A stretch of 35,515 nucleotides of DNA from Rhodobacterales bacterium (GTDB taxonomy: Bacteria > Pseudomonadota > Alphaproteobacteria > Rhodobacterales > Rhodobacteraceae), in assembly GCA_009993005.1 (NCBI GenBank), contig JAACUH010000078.1, positions 1-35,515 on the forward strand, written 5' to 3'. Positions within the stretch are counted from its first letter, which is position 1, and each line of letters starts with the position of its first letter. Below are positions 23,664-33,481 of this stretch, one piece after another. The translations under genes were made by a program, and so were the position numbers. Below the pieces are notes generated by a model. The model saw only the letters and a program-made list of their open reading frames with translations. It did no database searches and was not told where the DNA came from.

Positions 23664-25021
23664 CCATCATCACCTTCATCGGTGCCGGCAGCACCGTTTT
23701 CACCAAGAACATCGCAGGCGACGTCCTGCAGCGCGAGGCGCTGGCCGGCGCCACCATCCGGCTGATGGACATCAACCCGAAGCGGCTCGAGGAATCGGCC
23801 ATCGTGGTGGGCAAGCTGATCCAGACGCTCGGCGTCGCGGCCCGGGTCGAGACCTTTACCGACCAGCGCCGGGCGCTCGCAGGGGCCGATTTCGTCGTCT
23901 GCTGCTTTCAGGTCGGCGGCTACGACCCCTGCACGATCACCGACTTCGAGGTGCCCAAAAAGTTTGGCCTGCGCCAGACCATCGCCGACACGCTGGGCAT
24001 CGGCGGCATCATGCGCGGCCTGCGCACGGTGCCGGTGCTCTGGGGCATCTGCGAGGATATGCTGGCGGTCTGCCCGCAGGCGATCATGCTGCAATATGTC
24101 AACCCGATGGCGATCAACACCTGGGCCATCGGCGCGAAATATCCCGCGATCCGGCAGGTGGGCCTGTGCCATTCGGTGCAGGGCACGGCCGCAGAGCTTG
24201 CCCGCGACCTCGACATCCCGGTCGCCGACATCCGCTACCGTGCCGGCGGGATCAACCACATGGCGTTCTATCTGAACTTTGAACACCGCCAGCCCGACGG
24301 CAGCTACCGCGACCTCTACCCCGCGCTGCGCCAGGGCTATATCGACGGCCGCTTTCCCAAGCCGTCGTCCTGGAACCCGCGCTGCCCCAACAAGGTGCGC
24401 TACGAGATGCTGATGCGGCTGGGCTATTTCGTCACCGAAAGCTCGGAACATTTCGCCGAATACACCCCCTATTTCATCAAGCGCGACAGGCCCGACCTGA
24501 TCGAGCGTTTCGGCATCCCGCTCGACGAATATCCCAAGCGCTGCGTCGAGCAGATCGCCCGCTGGGACCGTCAGGCCAAGGAATACCGCGAGGCCAATAC
24601 GATCACCGTCGAGGCGAGCCATGAATATGCCAGCGCCATCATGAATGCCGTCGTTACCGGCGCGCCCGAGGTGATCTATGGCAACATCCCCAATGCGGGC
24701 TTCATCCCGCAACTGCCCGAAGGTGCCGCCGTCGAAGTGCCGGTGCTGGTGGACAGCAACGGGCTGCACCCGACCGTGGTGCACGACATCCCGCCGCAAC
24801 TGATCGGCCTGATCCGCACCAATATCAACGTGCAGGAACTCACCGTCGCCGCCCTGGTGGAGGAGAGGCGCGACCATATCTACCACGCCGCCATGCTCGA
24901 CCCGCATACCGCGGCCGAGCTTGACCTCGACCAGATCTGGGCGCTGACCGATGACCTCTTGGCCGCGCATGACGACTGGCTGCCCGCCTTTGCGCGCAAC
25001 CGGGCGCGCAAGGCATCATGA
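23660..25021 (+). CDS. melA: Alpha-galactosidase, glycoside hydrolase family 4
   Basis: A 453-residue cytosolic GH4 enzyme. These use NAD+ and Mn2+ in an oxidation-elimination mechanism. NAD motif FIGAGSTVFTKN (residues 6-17), metal/catalytic C170-H171 (GLCHSVQGT), NPMAINTWA and H200 (GGINHMAFY) are all in place. Long stretches follow E. coli MelA, including QVGGYDPCTITDFEVPKKFG, VTESSEHFAEYTP, DEYPKRCVEQ and YHAAMLDPHTAA. It cleaves alpha-1,6-galactosides such as melibiose to galactose and glucose. Start and stop both overlap neighbours (ATGA at 23660 and 25018), linking it to the transporter ATPase before it and the halogenase-like gene after it. Confidence 0.93.
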   Translation: MTIITFIGAGSTVFTKNIAGDVLQREALAGATIRLMDINPKRLEESAIVVGKLIQTLGVAARVETFTDQRRALAGADFVVCCFQVGGYDPCTITDFEVPKKFGLRQTIADTLGIGGIMRGLRTVPVLWGICEDMLAVCPQAIMLQYVNPMAINTWAIGAKYPAIRQVGLCHSVQGTAAELARDLDIPVADIRYRAGGINHMAFYLNFEHRQPDGSYRDLYPALRQGYIDGRFPKPSSWNPRCPNKVRYEMLMRLGYFVTESSEHFAEYTPYFIKRDRPDLIERFGIPLDEYPKRCVEQIARWDRQAKEYREANTITVEASHEYASAIMNAVVTGAPEVIYGNIPNAGFIPQLPEGAAVEVPVLVDSNGLHPTVVHDIPPQLIGLIRTNINVQELTVAALVEERRDHIYHAAMLDPHTAAELDLDQIWALTDDLLAAHDDWLPAFARNRARKAS

Positions 25022-26517
25022 CCCGCTGGCCTGCCCGCATCGTCATCGTCGGCGGCGGCACCGCCGGCTGGCTCGCCGCGATTATGCTGGGCGACAGCGC
25101 GAAACGGGCGGGCCAGACCACCGCGATCACGGTGATCGAATCGAGCAGGATCGGCACCATCGGCGTGGGCGAGGGCACAACGGCGGTGTTCCGCCAGATG
25201 CTGCGCCATTTCGGCATCGACGAGGCGGCGTTCCTGTCCGAAACCGGCGCCACGATCAAATACGGCATCCGCCACCGCGACTGGCGGCGGCTGGGCCACA
25301 GCTATGACGGCCCGATCGACGACCCGCATCTGGTGGCCGGCGGCGCGCCGCTCGACACCTATGCGGTGGCGGCGGGGCGTCCGGTGACGCAGGCGCATCT
25401 GTTCCAGCATCTGCTCGACGCCCGCCGCGCCCCCTTTGCGGTGCGCGATGGGCGCGATGTGCCTGCCGGCCCGTTCCACCACGCCTATCACTTCGATCAG
25501 GCGCGCGCGGGCGCCTTTCTCAAACGCCATGCCAAGGGCGTGACGCTGATCGACGATCAGGTGGCGGGGGTGGAAAAGGGCGAAGCCGGCATCGCCGCGC
25601 TGCTGCTGGAGGGCGGGCAACGGGTGGAGGGCGATTTCTTCCTCGACTGCACCGGTTTCCGCCGCGCGCTGGTCAGGGAGATGGGCGCGCAGTGGCAAAG
25701 CTATGGCGACATGCTGCCGGTCAACCGCGCCATGCCCTTCTGGGTGGATATCAAGGACGGCGAAGAGATCGACCCCTGCACGCTCGCCTGGGCGCAGAAA
25801 TCGGGCTGGATGTGGTGGATCCCCACGCAGGGCCGCTATGGCGCGGGCTATGTCTATTCGGATGCGCACACCACCCCCGATCAGGCCAGGGCCGAGATCG
25901 AGGCGGCGCTGGGCCATGCCATCCACCCCCGCAACGACATCCGGATCGACGCAGGCCGCCTGCGCGACGCCTGGCTGGGCAATTGCGTGGCGGTGGGCCT
26001 CGCGTCGTCCTTTCTCGAGCCGCTCGAGGCGACATCGATCCATGGCACGGTGGTGCAACTGATGCTGTTGGCAAGCTGGATGACCGATGGCGACGGCCCG
26101 GCGAAATACAACGCCACCGTGGCCCGTCAGGTGGACGATTTCCGCGACTTCATCCGCCTGCACTATGTGTCCGAACGGCGCGACAGCCCGTTCTGGCGCG
26201 ATGTGGCGGCGAGCCACCCGCAGGTGGTGCGCGACCGGCTGGCGCAATGGCAGACCAAGATGCCGGGCCGCGAGGATTTCGCGCCCTTCCCCCTCGACCT
26301 CGCCCATGTGCAGGAGCAGCTCTACACCCCCGTGCTCGATGGGCTGGGGCTGCTCAATCGCGACGTGGCGCGGGCGGCGATGGCCGCCGCCCCCGCTGCC
26401 CGCGACCGCGCCCGCGCGACCCATGCGGCGCTGGTTGCGGAATATTCACGCGCAGCGGCGCGATGCACGCCGCACCGCCAATGGCTCACCTCACTGCACA
26501 AGGAAACGGCAGCATGA
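25018..26517 (+). CDS. Flavin-dependent tryptophan-halogenase-family protein inside the alpha-galactoside operon
   Basis: A 499-residue member of the Trp_halogenase family. The FAD motif is VGGGTAGW (11-18), GTIGVGEGTT follows at 46-55, and the halogenase hallmark GWMWWIP is at 263-269. K81 in GATIKYGIRHRDW aligns with catalytic K79 of PrnA, and FLEPLEATSI (332-341) carries the glutamates matching the PrnA/RebH catalytic region. Family members make hypohalous acid from FADH2, O2 and halide and pass it along a tunnel to the lysine. No flavin reductase is in the window. The gene overlaps melA and the second GH4 gene by four bases each (ATGA), so it is a true operon member. Related genes are remembered beside sugar-uptake loci of Caulobacter and Xanthomonas, but their sugar-linked role is unknown. 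The substrate here is unknown. Confidence 0.85.
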   Translation: MTRWPARIVIVGGGTAGWLAAIMLGDSAKRAGQTTAITVIESSRIGTIGVGEGTTAVFRQMLRHFGIDEAAFLSETGATIKYGIRHRDWRRLGHSYDGPIDDPHLVAGGAPLDTYAVAAGRPVTQAHLFQHLLDARRAPFAVRDGRDVPAGPFHHAYHFDQARAGAFLKRHAKGVTLIDDQVAGVEKGEAGIAALLLEGGQRVEGDFFLDCTGFRRALVREMGAQWQSYGDMLPVNRAMPFWVDIKDGEEIDPCTLAWAQKSGWMWWIPTQGRYGAGYVYSDAHTTPDQARAEIEAALGHAIHPRNDIRIDAGRLRDAWLGNCVAVGLASSFLEPLEATSIHGTVVQLMLLASWMTDGDGPAKYNATVARQVDDFRDFIRLHYVSERRDSPFWRDVAASHPQVVRDRLAQWQTKMPGREDFAPFPLDLAHVQEQLYTPVLDGLGLLNRDVARAAMAAAPAARDRARATHAALVAEYSRAAARCTPHRQWLTSLHKETAA

Positions 26518-28010
26518 CCGCCTTCAAGATCTGCATTATCGGCGCGGGCAGCGTCGGGTTTACGAAAAAGCTCTGCTCGGACATCCTCAAGGTGGCCGAG
26601 TTCGAGGATATCGAGATCGCGCTGACCGACATCAACGCGCATAACCTCGACATGATCGCGCAGATCATCCGCCGCATCGTCAGCGTGAACGGCCTGCGCA
26701 CCACTGTGACCGCCACCACCGACCGCCGCCGCGCGCTCGAAGGGGCACGCTATGTGATGTGCTGTGTGCGCATCGGCGGGCTCGAGGCCTTTGCCGACGA
26801 CATCCGCATCCCGCTGAAATACGGCGTCGATCAATGCGTGGGCGACACGATCTGCGCGGGCGGCATCCTCTATGGCCAGCGCGGCATCCCCGCCATGCTG
26901 GAGTTCTGCCGCGACATCCGCGAGGTGGCCGAGCCCGGCGCGCTGCTGTTGAACTACGCCAACCCGATGGCGATGATGACCTGGGCCTGCATCGACCATG
27001 GCGGCGTGAACACCGTGGGCCTGTGCCACGGTGTGCAGAACGGCCACCGCCAGATCGCCCGCGCCCTTGGCCTGCCGATGGAAGAGATCGACATCATCTG
27101 TTCCGGCATCAACCACCAGACATGGTATCTTGATATTCGACATAATGGACGCCCCATTTCACGCGATGAATTGACGTCCGCCTTTGAGGCGCATCCGGTG
27201 TTCTCGCGCCAGGAAAAGGTGCGCATCGACGTGCTCAAGCGCTTTGGCTACTACTCGACCGAAAGCAACGGGCACCTGTCGGAATACCTGCCCTGGTATC
27301 GCAAGCGGCCCGACCAGATCATGGACTGGATCTCGATGGATGAATGGATCCATGGCGAGACCGGCGGCTACCTGCGCTATTCAACCGAAAACCGCAACTG
27401 GTTCGAAGAGGATTTTCCCAAGTTCCTCGACGAGGCCGGCGCGCCGCTGGCCGACTACGCGCGCACCGACGAGCACGCCAGCCACATCATCGAGGCGCTG
27501 GAAACCGGGCGCACCTATCGCGGGCATTTCAACGTCAAGAACGGCGGCGTGATCCGCAACCTGCCCGCCGATTGCATCGTCGAAAGCCCGGGTTTCGTGG
27601 ACCGCTTCGGCATCAATATGGTCGAAGGCATCACCCTGCCACCTGCCTGCGCCGCCACCTGTTCGGCCAGTGTGAACGTGCAGCGGATGAGCGTGCAGGC
27701 CGCCATCACGGGCGATCTGGAACTGCTCAAGCAGGCCGTGCTGCACGACCCGCTGGTCGGCGCGATCTGCACGCCCGAGGAAGTCTGGCAGATGGTGGAC
27801 GAGATGGTCGTGGCGCAGGCGCAATGGCTGCCGCAATACGCCGACGCGATCCCGGGTGCCGCAGAGCGGCTGCAGACCCCGCGCGTCAAAACCCGCGACT
27901 GGTCCGGCGCAGCGCGCCTCGACGTGCGCTCGGTCGGCCAGTTGCGCGACGCGAAGGCCGCGAAACAGGCGAGCGAAGGCCATGGCCTCGGCACCAAGGT
28001 GATGGGCTAG
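26514..28010 (+). CDS. Second GH4 glycosidase (alpha-glucosidase/alpha-galactosidase type)
   Basis: A 498-residue GH4 enzyme, distinct from the MelA at 23660. NAD motif IIGAGSVGFTKK (residues 8-19), metal site C171-H172 (GLCHGVQNG), NPMAMMTWA and H201 (SGINHQTWY) are intact, so it should be active. It differs in CVGDTICAGGILYGQRGIPA where MelA has the TIADTLG segment, and in a C-terminal extension of some 45 residues ending GLGTKVMG. That points to another glycosidic substrate (a different alpha-galactoside, alpha-glucoside or alpha-uronide) rather than simple gene dosage. It starts within the halogenase-family stop codon and ends the operon, followed by a gene-end element. Confidence 0.88.
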   Translation: MTAFKICIIGAGSVGFTKKLCSDILKVAEFEDIEIALTDINAHNLDMIAQIIRRIVSVNGLRTTVTATTDRRRALEGARYVMCCVRIGGLEAFADDIRIPLKYGVDQCVGDTICAGGILYGQRGIPAMLEFCRDIREVAEPGALLLNYANPMAMMTWACIDHGGVNTVGLCHGVQNGHRQIARALGLPMEEIDIICSGINHQTWYLDIRHNGRPISRDELTSAFEAHPVFSRQEKVRIDVLKRFGYYSTESNGHLSEYLPWYRKRPDQIMDWISMDEWIHGETGGYLRYSTENRNWFEEDFPKFLDEAGAPLADYARTDEHASHIIEALETGRTYRGHFNVKNGGVIRNLPADCIVESPGFVDRFGINMVEGITLPPACAATCSASVNVQRMSVQAAITGDLELLKQAVLHDPLVGAICTPEEVWQMVDEMVVAQAQWLPQYADAIPGAAERLQTPRVKTRDWSGAARLDVRSVGQLRDAKAAKQASEGHGLGTKVMG

Positions 28011-28029
28011 CGCCCGGCCGGACTGTCGG

Positions 28030-28063
28030 AGCCTCCGGCGGGGATATTTATAGCCAAAAGATG
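28030..28063 (+). repeat. Gene-end element copy 5 (after the second GH4 gene)
   Basis: GCCTCCGGC lead and core GATATTT-ATA-GCCAAAAGATG (28043-28063), plus strand, 20 bases after the operon's last stop. It faces copy 6 at 28087-28122 between convergent genes. Confidence 0.7.
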
Positions 28064-28086
28064 ATGACGCGGTGCGCTACACCCTT

Positions 28087-28122
28087 CATCTTTTGGCCCC
28101 AAATATCCTCGCCGAAGGCTCC
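28087..28122 (-). repeat. Gene-end element copy 6 (after ettA)
   Basis: Minus-strand hairpin lead GCC-TTC-GGC and core GATATTT-GGG-GCCAAAAGATG (28107-28087), downstream of the ettA stop at 28159. It forms an inverted pair with copy 5. Confidence 0.7.
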
Positions 28123-28158
28123 CCCGCCGCAACAGGCGCGCCGCCCGGGCAGGCGCGC

Positions 28159-29814
<1,656 letters not shown>

Positions 29815-29926
29815 GTGACGCTCCTGATAGGGTTGGCGGATAGATAGCGATGCGAGGGGCCGGGGGCAATCGGGGAACCGACCATTGGTTGCGCGGGTTG
29901 CAACGAACGACAGCAAGGGAGACAGC

Positions 29927-31003
29927 GTGCCGGACCAAACACCCCGAGGGACGGATGACGCCACCGCCGCCATGGTTGCCGAGGGGCATTTGCAGGCGAT
30001 CCGCCGGACGCTGGCCTGGATCCTTGTTCTTCTTGCGGTGGGCGCGGTCTTTTTCGCCCGTGCCGTCCTGCTGCCAATGGTGCTGGCCATCCTGCTGACG
30101 CTCGTGTTGCGCCCTGTGGTGCGCGGGCTTGACCGGGTGCGGATACCACCGCCAGTGGGTGCGGTTCTGGTCACTGTGACGATCGCGCTGGCCTTTGTCC
30201 TGGGGGCCTATCTGGTCGGAGAGTCGCTGGGCGCGCTGCTTGACCGCGCGCCAGAGATCTCGCGCAATGTGCTGTGGAAATTGCGTGGCCTCATCGGCGG
30301 CGTCCTGGCCTTGCAGGAACTGGCGGGCACAGAGGACGGCGGCGGCACCGGCGGCATTGACCTTGCGGGCCTTTTCGCCGCGGCGGTTGGGTCGCTGGCC
30401 AATGTCGGGTCGGCGGTGGTGGCGGCGCTGGTGCTGGCGACCTTTCTGCTGGCCGCCGGCGACCTGTTCCATCGCCGGATCGTCGAGGTCAGCCCGCGCC
30501 TGACCGACAAGAAGCGCGCGCTGGGCATCGTGCGGGCGGTCGAGCGGCAGGTGTCGCGCTATCTGGCGGCGATCACCCTGATCAACGCCGGCATGGGGAT
30601 CGTCGTCGGGGCCGTGCTGTGGCTGCTGGGGATGCCCTATGCGGCGGTCTGGGGGGTTGCGGCCTTCCTGCTCAATTACCTGCCGTTTCTGGGGGGCGTG
30701 ATCGGGGTGACGGTGGTGGGGGCGGTGGCGCTGGTCACCTTCGACACGGTCGGTCAGGCAATGCTGGCGCCGCTGGCCTATTTCCTCATCAATTCGGTCG
30801 AAGGGCAACTGGTCACGCCGCTGATCGTGGGCCGCAGGCTCGCGCTCAACACGGCGGCGGTGTTTACCACGGTGGTGTTCTGGGTCTGGCTCTGGGGCGT
30901 GCCGGGCGCGCTGCTCGCGGTGCCGCTGCTGGTGGTGATCAAGGTGATCGCCGACAATGTGGCCTCGCTCAACACGCTGGGACGTTTCCTCGCGGCAGAG
31001 TAG
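29927..31003 (+). CDS. AI-2E/PerM-family membrane transporter
   Basis: A 358-residue polytopic membrane protein of the AI-2E transporter (PerM, formerly UPF0118) family. After about 30 soluble residues, paired hydrophobic helices run from TLAWILVLLAVGAVFFARAV onwards. The typical C-terminal run INAGMGIVVGAVLWLLGMPY, FLLNYLPFLGGVIGV and NSVEGQLVTPLIVGRRL is well kept. Members include exporters and Na+/H+-type permeases; the substrate cannot be told from sequence. The GTG at 29927 is chosen because AAGGGAGA lies six bases upstream; an upstream TTG at 29885 has no such site. It is divergent from ettA across 112 bases. The 225 bases after its stop hold no gene. Confidence 0.85.
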   Translation: MPDQTPRGTDDATAAMVAEGHLQAIRRTLAWILVLLAVGAVFFARAVLLPMVLAILLTLVLRPVVRGLDRVRIPPPVGAVLVTVTIALAFVLGAYLVGESLGALLDRAPEISRNVLWKLRGLIGGVLALQELAGTEDGGGTGGIDLAGLFAAAVGSLANVGSAVVAALVLATFLLAAGDLFHRRIVEVSPRLTDKKRALGIVRAVERQVSRYLAAITLINAGMGIVVGAVLWLLGMPYAAVWGVAAFLLNYLPFLGGVIGVTVVGAVALVTFDTVGQAMLAPLAYFLINSVEGQLVTPLIVGRRLALNTAAVFTTVVFWVWLWGVPGALLAVPLLVVIKVIADNVASLNTLGRFLAAE

Positions 31004-31228
31004 GGGGAGGCAGGCGAATGTCCTGCCATGCCTCTGAGCCCTGCCCAATCTGGATGGTGATAGGCGCCATATCGGTCAAATCGCCCGATTTTCCTGTCGA
31101 AACCAGTTAAAGCGCGCATTGTAACGGTTTTTCGGTATTCTTGCCTGAACCGGCCAGCAGAAGCCGGTCAAAGCGGCGCGTCCCAGCGGGCGCGCCTGTC
31201 GGAAACCGCAACAGACAGGGACAAGCAC

Positions 31229-31669
31229 ATGACCGGGACAAGGATTGTGGTGGGCCTCGACGGCTCTCCATCAGGGGAAAGGGCGCTCGCCTTTGCCAAG
31301 GAAAAGGCGCGCCAGATCGGCGATTGCACGATCATGATCTGCTATGTGATCGAATGGTCGCCCTTCAGCTTTCAGACGGCCGAAGAGAACGCCGCGCGCC
31401 ATCTGCGGCGTGAAGAGGAGATCGCGACCGCGACGACGCGGGTGGTGGACCCCGCGGTGGCGGCGACGCGGGCCGAGGGGCTGGCGGCCGAAGGTATCGT
31501 GCGGCACGGCGACGTGGCCGAGATCCTCGACGAGATCGCGGTGGCGCAAGGCGGCTCGCAGATCATCATCGGGCGGGTCGGGGCAAAGGGCCTCAAGGAG
31601 CGGCTCTTTGGCGGCGTGTCGGGGCGGCTGATCGCCACGGCATCGGTTCCTGTGACCATCATCCCTTGA
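31229..31669 (+). CDS. UspA-family universal stress protein
   Basis: A 146-residue single-domain Usp protein. It starts with the usual beta strand and loop RIVVGLDGSPSGERAL (5-20) and ends with the nucleotide-binding pattern IIIGRVGAKGLKERLFGGVS and a final ATASVPVTIIP. The GRVG-x9-G arrangement fits the ATP-binding subgroup. CAGGGA precedes the ATG. The stop is 14 bases before the agcS start, so the two are probably co-transcribed. A role in sensing cell energy or adjusting the symporter is possible but only inferred from this linkage. Confidence 0.88.
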   Translation: MTGTRIVVGLDGSPSGERALAFAKEKARQIGDCTIMICYVIEWSPFSFQTAEENAARHLRREEEIATATTRVVDPAVAATRAEGLAAEGIVRHGDVAEILDEIAVAQGGSQIIIGRVGAKGLKERLFGGVSGRLIATASVPVTIIP

Positions 31670-31683
31670 AAGCGGAGACCACA

Positions 31684-33243
31684 ATGAAGCAGCTTCAGTT
31701 CCTGATGGTCGCGCTCGCGGCCCTGTTTGTCCCTGTCGCCGCGCTGGCACAGGATGTCGCGCAGGAGGCGATGACGCTCGACCAGCGCGTGAACGCGCTC
31801 TTTGCCTCCTCCACGGGGTGGTTCGTCAACTTCATCTTTGCGCCGATCCCCGGCACCGGTTTTGCGTGGATCGTCTTGTGGCTGGTGGTCGCGGCCACGG
31901 TGTTCACGCTCTATTTCGGCTTTATCCAGTTCCGGGTGGCGCGACATTCGCTCGCGCTGGTGGCGGGCAAGTATTCCGACCCCAGGGATGCGGGCGAGGT
32001 GAGCCATTTCCAGGCGCTGGCGACGGCGCTGTCGGGCACGGTGGGGCTGGGCAATATCGCGGGTGTCGCGGTGGCGGTCAGCATCGGCGGCGCGGGGGCG
32101 ACGTTCTGGATGATCCTCGCGGGCCTGCTGGGCATGGCGTCAAAGTTCACCGAATGCACGCTGGGCGTCAAATACCGCAATGAATACCCCAATGGCACCG
32201 TGTCGGGTGGCCCGATGTATTACATCACCAAGGGCTTTGCCGAACGCGGATTGCCGGGGGGCAAGATCCTCGCGGTGATGTTCTCGATCTTCTGCGTGCT
32301 GGGCGCGCTGGGGGGCGGCAACATGTTCCAGGCCAATCAGGCGCATCAGCAGATCGCGGGCGTAGTGGGTGACTATCCCGGCTGGATCACCGGGTTGATC
32401 TTTGCCGCCGTCGTCTTTGCGGTGATCGTCGGCGGGATCAAGTCGATCGCGCGGGTGACGGAAAAGGTCGTGCCCTTCATGGGGGTGCTTTATGTCGGGG
32501 TGGCGCTGATCATCATCCTGATGAATGCCGACCAGATCCTCTGGGCCTTTGGCCAGATCATCGACGGGGCCTTTACCGGCAACGGGATCGTCGGCGGCAT
32601 GGTCGGCGCACTGATCCAGGGGTTCCGGCGCGCGGCCTTTTCCAACGAGGCCGGCGTGGGCTCTGCCGCCATCGCCCATTCGGCGGTGCGCACCAAGGAG
32701 CCGATCACCGAAGGCTTTGTCTCGCTGCTCGAACCTTTCATCGACACTGTGGTGATCTGCACGATGACCGCGCTGGTGATCATCATCACCGGCCAGTTGA
32801 TGACGGACCCCGACACCGGGCTCTACCTGATCGGCGAAAACGGCCGGGTGGTGACGGCGACAGGTGCGGCCGGCGTCGGCCTGACATCGGCCGCCTTTGC
32901 CTCGGCCTTTGGCTGGTTTCCCTACCTGCTGGTGGTCGCGGTCATCCTCTTTGCCTTTTCCACCATGATCTCGTGGTCCTACTACGGGCTCAAGGCCTGG
33001 ACCTACATGTTCGGCGAGGGGCAGGTGCAGGAACTGTCGTTCAAGATCCTGTTCTGCGTGTTCATCGTGATCGGCGCGGCGGCGAGCCTCGATCCTGTCA
33101 TCGACTTCTCGGATGCGGCGATCTTTGCGATGGCGGTGGTCAATATCATCGGCCTCTATGCGCTGATGCCGATCGTGAAGCGCGAGTTGAACAGCTATCT
33201 CGCGCGGCTGAAATCAGGCGAGATCAAGCGCTTCAAGCCCTGA
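31684..33243 (+). CDS. agcS: Sodium:alanine/glycine symporter (AGCS family)
   Basis: A 519-residue secondary transporter of the alanine/glycine:cation symporter family. Family motifs include ALSGTVGLGNIAGVAVAVSI, VSGGPMYYITKG and FSNEAGVGSAAIAHSA, spread over about eleven hydrophobic helices. The N-terminus MKQLQFLMVALAALFVPVAA-LAQ looks like a cleavable signal peptide, so the first roughly 25 residues may not be a lasting helix. The ATG at 31684 follows GCGGAGACC; an in-frame start at 31666 overlaps the uspA stop and is less likely. It imports alanine, glycine or similar amino acids with Na+. A strong terminator follows 25 bases after the stop. Confidence 0.92.
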   Translation: MKQLQFLMVALAALFVPVAALAQDVAQEAMTLDQRVNALFASSTGWFVNFIFAPIPGTGFAWIVLWLVVAATVFTLYFGFIQFRVARHSLALVAGKYSDPRDAGEVSHFQALATALSGTVGLGNIAGVAVAVSIGGAGATFWMILAGLLGMASKFTECTLGVKYRNEYPNGTVSGGPMYYITKGFAERGLPGGKILAVMFSIFCVLGALGGGNMFQANQAHQQIAGVVGDYPGWITGLIFAAVVFAVIVGGIKSIARVTEKVVPFMGVLYVGVALIIILMNADQILWAFGQIIDGAFTGNGIVGGMVGALIQGFRRAAFSNEAGVGSAAIAHSAVRTKEPITEGFVSLLEPFIDTVVICTMTALVIIITGQLMTDPDTGLYLIGENGRVVTATGAAGVGLTSAAFASAFGWFPYLLVVAVILFAFSTMISWSYYGLKAWTYMFGEGQVQELSFKILFCVFIVIGAAASLDPVIDFSDAAIFAMAVVNIIGLYALMPIVKRELNSYLARLKSGEIKRFKP

Positions 33244-33268
33244 TCCGGCGCCAGGGCAACGCCAGATG

Positions 33269-33301
33269 AACGGGCGCGCCAGAGCATGGCGCGCCCGTTT
33301 T
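33269..33301 (+). terminator. Rho-independent terminator after agcS
   Basis: AACGGGCGCGCC (33269-33280), loop AGAGCAT, GGCGCGCCCGTT (33288-33299) and a short T run: a perfect 12-bp GC-rich stem. This is the clearest classical terminator in the window. Its tail merges into the first unit of the 22-bp tandem repeat. Confidence 0.88.
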
Positions 33302-33408
33302 CGTCCGGGCATGGTTTGACATTCGTCCGGGCATGTTTCGACACTCGTCCGGGCAGGTTTCGACATTCGTCCGGGCAGGTTTCGACATTCGTCGTGGCAT
33401 GGTTTGAC
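33299..33408 (+). repeat. Five tandem 22-bp repeats
   Basis: Five head-to-tail units of exactly 22 bases: 33299-33320, 33321-33342, 33343-33364, 33365-33386 and 33387-33408. The pattern is (A/T)(T/C)TCGTCCGGGCA followed by (T/G)G(T)TT(T/C)GAC; units 2-4 have TTTCGAC and units 1 and 5 have TTTGAC. Unit 5 diverges most (CGTCGTGGCA). There are no spacers, so it is not a CRISPR. A 22-base period is about two DNA turns, which would place each copy on one face of the helix. It lies between the agcS terminator and the aldo/keto reductase gene. Function unknown; iteron-like or operator array are possibilities. Confidence 0.88.
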
Positions 33409-33481
33409 AATCGGCAGGCCCCGTGATGTCCTGCCCGTAATCGTTTTAGCCGCCCAATGCGGCACTTGGGAGGACAGCCAC

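Noticed and set aside
23660-28010. The two GH4 genes as a recent tandem duplication flanking an inserted gene
   Set aside because: The two proteins share family motifs but differ throughout in sequence and in length (453 and 498 residues), and no flanking repeats or insertion scar are seen around the halogenase-family gene.
29885-29926. Upstream TTG start for the AI-2E-family gene
   Set aside because: The GTG at 29927 has AAGGGAGA at proper spacing; the upstream stretch has no ribosome-binding site and no family sequence.
31004-31228. Promoter or hairpins in the gap before uspA
   Set aside because: Small inverted repeats (ACCGGC with GCCGGT near 31149; GGCGCG with CGCGCC near 31178) and TATTCT at 31136 are visible, but no -35 box lies at proper spacing, so nothing was called.
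33299-33408. Possible CRISPR array
   Set aside because: The units are head to tail without spacers, and no cas gene is in the window.
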